Origin: Pectinophora gossypiella
Taxonomy: Eukaryota > Arthropoda > Insecta > Lepidoptera > Gelechiidae
Assembly (NCBI RefSeq): GCF_024362695.1
Contig: NC_065415.1
Location: 13,371,438-13,435,437, forward strand
Direction: 5' to 3'
DNA length: 64,000 nt
The position numbers and the translations under genes were made by a program. The notes below the pieces were generated by a model, which was given only the letters and a program-made list of their open reading frames with translations, had not been told where the DNA came from and did not search any database. Below, piece by piece: positions 58,616 through 64,000 of this stretch (the stretch's first letter is position 1; the number at the start of each line of letters is the position of its first letter).

Positions 58616-59080
58616 GTCACTGTGGTCTTGATGTTCACCAGCTCGGTTCTAGCACGGGCAATACCGGTTCGTACCCCGGTATCCTTTCACCAATGTGTTA
58701 TTAATTTATCTTAAGTGCAGTTTTCACTACCACCATTAAACACACCACCACCTATCACGTTGGTCTAAAAGAAAGCTCGGTGAGGTGTAGGTACTTAGTT
58801 CGTCTTGCGATGTATGTACCTACCCCTGACTTCCCCAATTGGGATACAGTCGTGAGCTTATGTTATGTAGATATACAGGGTGTCAGTGGATGATTCCGAT
58901 TCAGACCACGATACTGAGTTAATATCAAGTGCAATATTGCGTCGCAAAATTCATGTGTTTTTTAAATTACCTATTTTCAATTTTATGTTTTTGCGACGGA
59001 AATTTCAGTTGATATCAACTCAGAGTCATGGTCTGAATCATCCCTTAAAGTTTTCGTTACGTTGTCACTAACGCCCTGTA
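58616..59080. repeat. SINE S4 followed directly by MITE M1
   Basis: 58616-58866 (+) is S4 (CCGGTTCGTACCCCGGTATC; TCGTGAGCTTATGTTATGTA). 58874-59080 is M1 (TACAGGGTGTCAGTGGATGA to GTCACTAACGCCCTGTA, flanked by TA). The M1 left end is rearranged relative to 39653-39827. Confidence 0.65.
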
Positions 59081-60040
59081 TAAAATAAACAAGTTGTCTA
59101 CTTATTAGATGTACATTATGTTTTATGTAGGTAAGAACCTACAAACAAGAAAATATTTCTCCGAAATTCTTATTTTGGGGAAATATTTTCTTGTTTCATA
59201 CTTTTTTGAGCGCGATTTCTCCGTAGTCCGGTTTTAGTTTTTGAACGTATTTGCTACGAGTATATACTATCTGAGATGATTAGAATAATTTATTTACATG
59301 CTATCTCGAGTATTCTTTATTCATTATTGCACACAATCTGTCTTTGGAAAGTACCTCAAATAACTAAACTCACTATTTGGCAGGACAAATGATAAGCGCT
59401 GTGTGCTCTGACCCGAAAGGCAGAAAAAGCTTTTTACGATGATTACCCTATAAAAACACACAAGTAAATTCTACAATGTTTCAGAAATGTTTTCATGATT
59501 GCCTATTTCATTCAACGCACGTGTTACCTAATTTTACAACGCACACACATAACATAACAACGACTGTAATAAAAATACCTACCATCTGAGTACTCACCTA
59601 GTACTTAAAATACAAAGTGAAAATTATTCTTTACATATTATACTAAAAGCTTTTACCATTCCAAAGCAATATATGTCGTGCAAATATGAACATAGTATGT
59701 ACCTGTTCATTCGGCAGACGATAGAAAAAACAAACTTGTTCAAAGGCCGTTCTATTTATTGTCAACGTCCCCCTAAAAGAGAAAAAAGAAAATGTCGTAA
59801 ATTGAACGCTGCACTCTCCTGATAAGTAGCGGGTGCAATTCCGGCTATGCACGAGTAAAACTGAAAGTTTAGGGATGTATTCACTATTGACTGCCTGTAT
59901 GCCGTATGGTCGCCAACTGGGCGCACGTCATACCGTATTTGTTGTGCGAACTTTAATAAAACTACATGCACATTAGTAAACGTGTACGTGTGACACATAG
60001 CGAGGAGAATCGATGGCCGCTGGGGCGGAAAGGTTCTAGA
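59081..60040. other. Interval without recognised gene
   Basis: A/T-rich with short open frames only. 59380-59440 shows a weak S1-like scrap (TTTGGCAGGACAAATGATAA). Nothing else is supported. Confidence 0.35.
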
Positions 60041-60044
60041 ATGG

Positions 60045-60205
60045 TGACCACGTGTCGGACGACGCTCAGTAGGTAGGCCCGCAACAAGGTGGACCGACAG
60101 CGGGAACTGGATGCGGGCAGCGCAGGACCGATCGTGTGTGGAGATCCTTGGGGGAGGCCTATACCCAGCAGTGGGCGTCGTACGGCTGATGATGATGAAA
60201 CGCGT
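60045..60205 (+). pseudogene. LINE reverse-transcriptase C-terminal fragment
   Basis: Reads GRPATRWTDSGNWMRAAQDR and SCVEIL, then after a frameshift GEAYTQQWASYG and a stop: the same W..(A)QDR...GEA(F/Y).QQW ending as at 46275-46547, from a different family member. 60206-61079 beyond it has no recognised feature. Confidence 0.6.
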
Positions 60206-61079
60206 AACACGCCGCGCTAGTTATATTGTGCTCCCAAAGACTCGTACGAACTATGGTAGTCGAATGTTTACTTTTGAGGGAGCACAACCTTTATAACCAC
60301 CTACCGTCTCAAATAAAAAAGATTAGCTCAGATCGATCATTTAAGGTCAAACATGCCGATTATACAATGCAGAATGTTGAAATTTAGCAATAATTGATAA
60401 GGTACGTACTTCTGTTTCTGTATAGCATCATAAAATGTTTGCACTTTGTTATTGAATAAGCTTTTTCTTATGTAAGTGACTATTGTCTTAAATAAGAAAT
60501 AAAGATTCTATAAACTTACATACACGATGATCATCCAGTCGATTTCGGCTACGGCGACTGCTTCAACTCCGACGTTCACGTGCTCGCATGTAGCTTATAC
60601 ATATTATACATAAAGCAATACGGACCTCCGCGAACCGGAGGGAAGTAGCCATGACGTTAGTTATCAATACAAAATTTTCTGCCACTTTTCGCTGGGCGGG
60701 AAGGTGTGACACGTCACATTGGGTTTGTACCAATTGACGATAAAAGATCTACTTACTTATCGATAAATTCAAAAACGTATTCAGGAATTGCTCTTAGCTT
60801 ATACATCACGATCCTTCCGTGCGTGGCCAGTAGAGAAAAAATCAGGTCGTATCTTAAGTGATACTGCAAATTGTGTGTGTATATTAATTGATTTTTTAAT
60901 TAATATACTTGTACTTGACACCAATGACATGTCATGTAGCTTACGTTACCAATAAAGATTTGTTTTCTCAACCAATCTTGTTGGGAAAGATCCTTACACA
61001 TTGTGAGCATATGAGCGCATCATTTAAATAAGTATAACTGATTGCCGCTGGTGAACGGGTTTTCAATACATCAATACAT

Positions 61080-61290
61080 CATCATCATATAGATAGCCTA
61101 TATACGTCCCAATGCTGAGTAGACCTCCTGTCAATCAACCGGAGAGGGTATGGAGCATAGTCTACAATGTTGCTCCAACGCGGGCTGGTGGAGGGTTTTA
61201 GCTAGCTAGTAGCTCGGAAACCAATGGCTTACCATGTCATCATGATCATCTTACTTTTTCGGACAAACGAGTGATCAGCTTGCAATGTCC
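61080..61290 (-). repeat. Partial long-form S2 SINE, reverse and decayed
   Basis: GATAGCCTATATACGTCCCA, GGGTATGGAGCATAGTCTAC and CATGATCATCTTACTTTTTCGG match 28240-28500 with many changes. Confidence 0.55.
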
Positions 61291-61446
61291 GATGTTATTT
61301 TTGAGTTTATTGAGTATTAAAACGTGAAAACAATAGTACATATTTATGTCAATATCTCACCATTACCATTACTTTATTTAAAAGAAAATTACACAGTTAT
61401 AAAATATGTAAGGTTATCTAAAAACTAGCATAAGTTTCATTCGTGT

Positions 61447-61653
61447 TTGATGAATTTCGCAAACCAGGTCAGAAAGGTCCCAATCTCTTTTATAATTAAG
61501 ACTTTGATGTTGCCAACAGTTATGTTATGTTGTTCGCCTGCGAAGTTTGGTGTGACAGCAACCCCACCCGGGTCAGTATCCCCGTTATTTATATTTCCCG
61601 ACGCGCGGTGTATGGAGAGGCCGGCAACATTACTACCACGCCTGTTTCTATGA
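61447..61653 (+). pseudogene. Possible pogo/Tigger-type transposase scrap
   Basis: The plus frame reads TVMLCCSPAKFGVTATPPGS then VSPLFIFPDARCMERPA. The V-T-x-M-C-C ... P-P/S-P-x-F-I-F-P-x-x-R pattern resembles the DDE_1 core of pogo/Jerky-type transposases. The minus strand is also open, so this is weak evidence. Confidence 0.3.
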
Positions 61654-62304
61654 AAAATATACACTTTTATTGGACTTTCGACAACGTATCCGAACGGAAA
61701 TCGAGAATGGAGATAGATAGTTGTTCGGGATATGGATTTATGAGTGATTGTTGTTCGTTGTCGGTTTTATTGTGTGACGAGATGCTTTGTTGAAACGGAT
61801 TTTTTAGCTTTATTTTTGTAGACTCAATATCTAAAGCTTTTAAGACACACATACTGTACATCCATACTGATGACATGACGTCAGTCGCAATGACGTCAAA
61901 ACAATACATGTTCTTGAGGTCATCGTTTCTCATTTACAATTATGATTATTGAATATGAACTAATTCAGAACCGCTCTTAAGAACATGACTTGCACAAAAA
62001 TGTTTTTATGACGTTAAAGAATTTTTGAATGAAAATTAATTATTATTTTATAGACCTACTTATTAAATCCATTGTACATATTATTATTTCATAGCTTTTT
62101 GTTTTTTATTGTTTTCTCTATTTCTTCACTAACATGATCTTATAATAAATTCTTAATTTTACTTTCATTGTTGTTGATCGTAAAAAAATATTGTTATGTT
62201 ACTTGTACATTTTATGTTATTTCATTGCCTGTGTGAGATGTGTATATGCCTGCAAAGGAAAAATTGGTGAGACGTAATTTGCAACTAAAGCTGCAACTAT
62301 TATT

Positions 62305-62445
62305 TATGACTGTACGGTCACGAGCATTAATATGTATACACTGTGGTACCATGTCACATTAACTTTTTTGACAAATTGAACTGTAAGTCTCACTAAATGT
62401 CAAATATGTTAGTGCGACAGCGTCCTAAAGTGGGTAAAGTTAAAG
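62305..62445 (+). mobile_element. MITE family M3
   Basis: TACGGTCACGAGCATTAATA, ACCATGTCACATTAACTTTT, TCACTAAATGTCAAATATG and CGTCCTAAAGTGGGTA. It is the cleanest copy next to 63605-63765. Confidence 0.65.
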
Positions 62446-62935
62446 TTAAAGTAAAGTTTATTATTAGAATCCACAAAAAGACAAATACAGTAACAATTGA
62501 CTTATAGTTAAGAGTACAGCATCTCTTTGTGGAGGGCCGATGCCTATACTAGGTGGAAACCTGTATTATAGGTCATCGGGGCCCCCCCGGATGACACAGC
62601 GTTGTTGTACCTTGCATTTATACAATTGTAGACACTAAATTTAAAAACAAATGAGAAGCTTAAATTTAATTTTAAGTCGTTGAAGACAGGCAGACAGAAA
62701 TGATACATAGATTAATCCTTAATTCTTATAGTGTGTGTGTGTGTTTGTGTATGTGTGTCTGTGTGTGTGTGTACATTAAGTATATTGCTCATGACTTTAC
62801 CTTAATTTATACACAATAAAAATCTTTATCTTTTTATCTTTACCGGAAAGGATGGTGCAAAATGGAGGCTTATATATATACCCAGCAGCAGCATGATGCG
62901 GGTTGATTGTTGATGATAAAGAAAGAAAGAAAATA
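62446..62935 (-). repeat. LINE 3' tail region with TG microsatellite
   Basis: AAAGTTAAAGTTAAAGTAAAG joined to TTTATTATTAGAATCCAC looks like a reverse LINE 3' end. 62730-62772 is a TG-rich simple repeat. 62850-62930 is the stub of another LINE end (ATACCCAGCAGCAGCATGAT). 62936-63450 has no recognised feature. Confidence 0.5.
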
Positions 62936-63454
62936 TTTATTTAGTAATTAACAATAGAATTATAAATAATGCCGAAACGACAGCAGCTCAGCAAATGGCA
63001 CAGCCTAGCTGTGTAGCTAGATTATGGCGCTGATTTTCAGTTGCAGCTTAAATTAAACAGAAACTGGGCTGGCCTGGTTGATGATGATGGTGTATACCAA
63101 AAAGCCTATCCACCTTCTACCTACAGCCCGCGATATCTTTTACTTATTTCTCGTTCCATTTACATTTTTTTTATATCTTTATAAGTATCCGTAACACTGC
63201 GGCCACTTTCCAAGTTTACTTTTAACAGTATTATTAGCTTAGCAAAGTGGCTAAGAGGACCGCTGTAGCCTTCTTAAAAGCGGGTATTAAAAACTTAACC
63301 ACTAAGGAACTAGGCCAAACAAAATCCATAGATGTCAAGCATCAGACGATTCTAAAAGTCGTTAGGAATTGTCAGCCGTCGTCACAATTCGGGAACTTCT
63401 ACTGTTAACAGTTTAGTACAGGGGTTCCCAATCTGTAGTCCGCGGACCATTGGA

Positions 63455-63900
63455 CGAGCTTTGCCCACCTGGGCACCCTCAGGCTCGTCTTAAATTGTGT
63501 ATCGGGTGATAGCCCTCAGCGCTGTCAATTTATTTGCTTAAGTAGCTAATTTAAATGCCACACATAACGCAAGGTCACGACTATATCCCAATGGAGTAGT
63601 CAGAGCTACGGTCACGATTACTAATATATGTATACACTTTGAATCCATGTCACATTAACTTTTTTGACAAATTAAACCGTAAGACTCATTAAATGTCATA
63701 TATGATGGTGTGATAGGGTTCTAAAGTGGGTACATAATATTGCTCATGACTCATGACTGTACATCCATCGTATGGTAAATCAAGTACTCACACCTCATCG
63801 AACTTTCTGTTAGACCCACGTGATAGGTGGTGAGCCGTATCGCCGTCTATAAAGGTCGAAACAACTGTCGCAGTGAAAACTGCACTTAATACTTTACGTC
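63455..63900. repeat. S1, M3 and reverse S4 in succession
   Basis: 63455-63560 is S1 (GGGCACCCTCAGGCTCGTCT). 63605-63765 is M3 (GGTCACGATTACTAATATAT to AAAGTGGGTACATAATATTG). 63778-63900 (-) is S4 (TAGACCCACGTGATAGGTGG; GCCGTATCGCCGTCTATAAA). The last 100 bases show nothing recognised. Confidence 0.6.
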
Positions 63901-64000
63901 AGAGCTAAAGCTCAGTGCATACAGGCGGAGGTAGTATCATAAGGGTCCCAGAGCGTGAAGGAAAAGTTTGTATGAACCCTTGCCGCGTCTGGTCTTCTGT

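Overview
The window looks like insect nuclear DNA, most probably from a moth or butterfly. The genes are intron-containing orthologues of conserved animal genes. Almost all remaining sequence is built from dispersed repeats: tRNA-type SINEs, short inverted-repeat elements with TA flanks, and 3' ends of non-LTR retrotransposons. The species cannot be named from the sequence alone.

The left 26 kb is the gene-bearing part. A 10-exon RhoGAP gene of the ARHGAP19 family runs leftward (10669 to 647). An uninterrupted Tc1/mariner-superfamily transposase with a DD41D triad (11690-12859, +) follows, with a dense TATCGATA cluster between the two. Next come LSM1 (15074-14042, -; mRNA decay), a DOK-family PH-PTB adaptor (16410-18388, +), a DNL-type zinc-finger protein of the mitochondrial Hsp70-escort family (19720-19106, -), and MMS19 (20213-26093, +; cytosolic Fe-S cluster targeting). 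I joined exons by eye. Splice phases agree across every junction of the RhoGAP (874 aa), LSM1 (139 aa), DOK (568 aa) and MMS19 (972 aa) models. The genes do not form a functional pathway; they are neighbouring housekeeping or signalling loci. DNLZ and MMS19 are head to head about 0.5 kb apart. DOK and DNLZ converge.

From about 26.6 kb to the right end I recognise no complete host gene. There is one possible last exon with a transmembrane segment (31606-31952). The rest is stacked mobile-element debris: at least four SINE-type families, several MITE families, LINE 3' ends, a solo LTR at 37136-37590 and a probable second one at 52881-53822.

The most notable structures are: (i) a 1.6-kb near-perfect hairpin (two 755-bp arms, 96-bp loop) sitting inside a small TA-flanked element at 54587-56192; (ii) a SINE family whose head joins a tRNA-like A box to a stretch strikingly like the 5S rRNA internal promoter; (iii) a four-copy tandem array of palindromic units in an MMS19 intron; (iv) a 47-bp relic of a RhoGAP exon next to a SINE; (v) a Thr in place of the conserved RhoGAP helix Asn; (vi) a 22-residue tandem duplication in the DOK tail.
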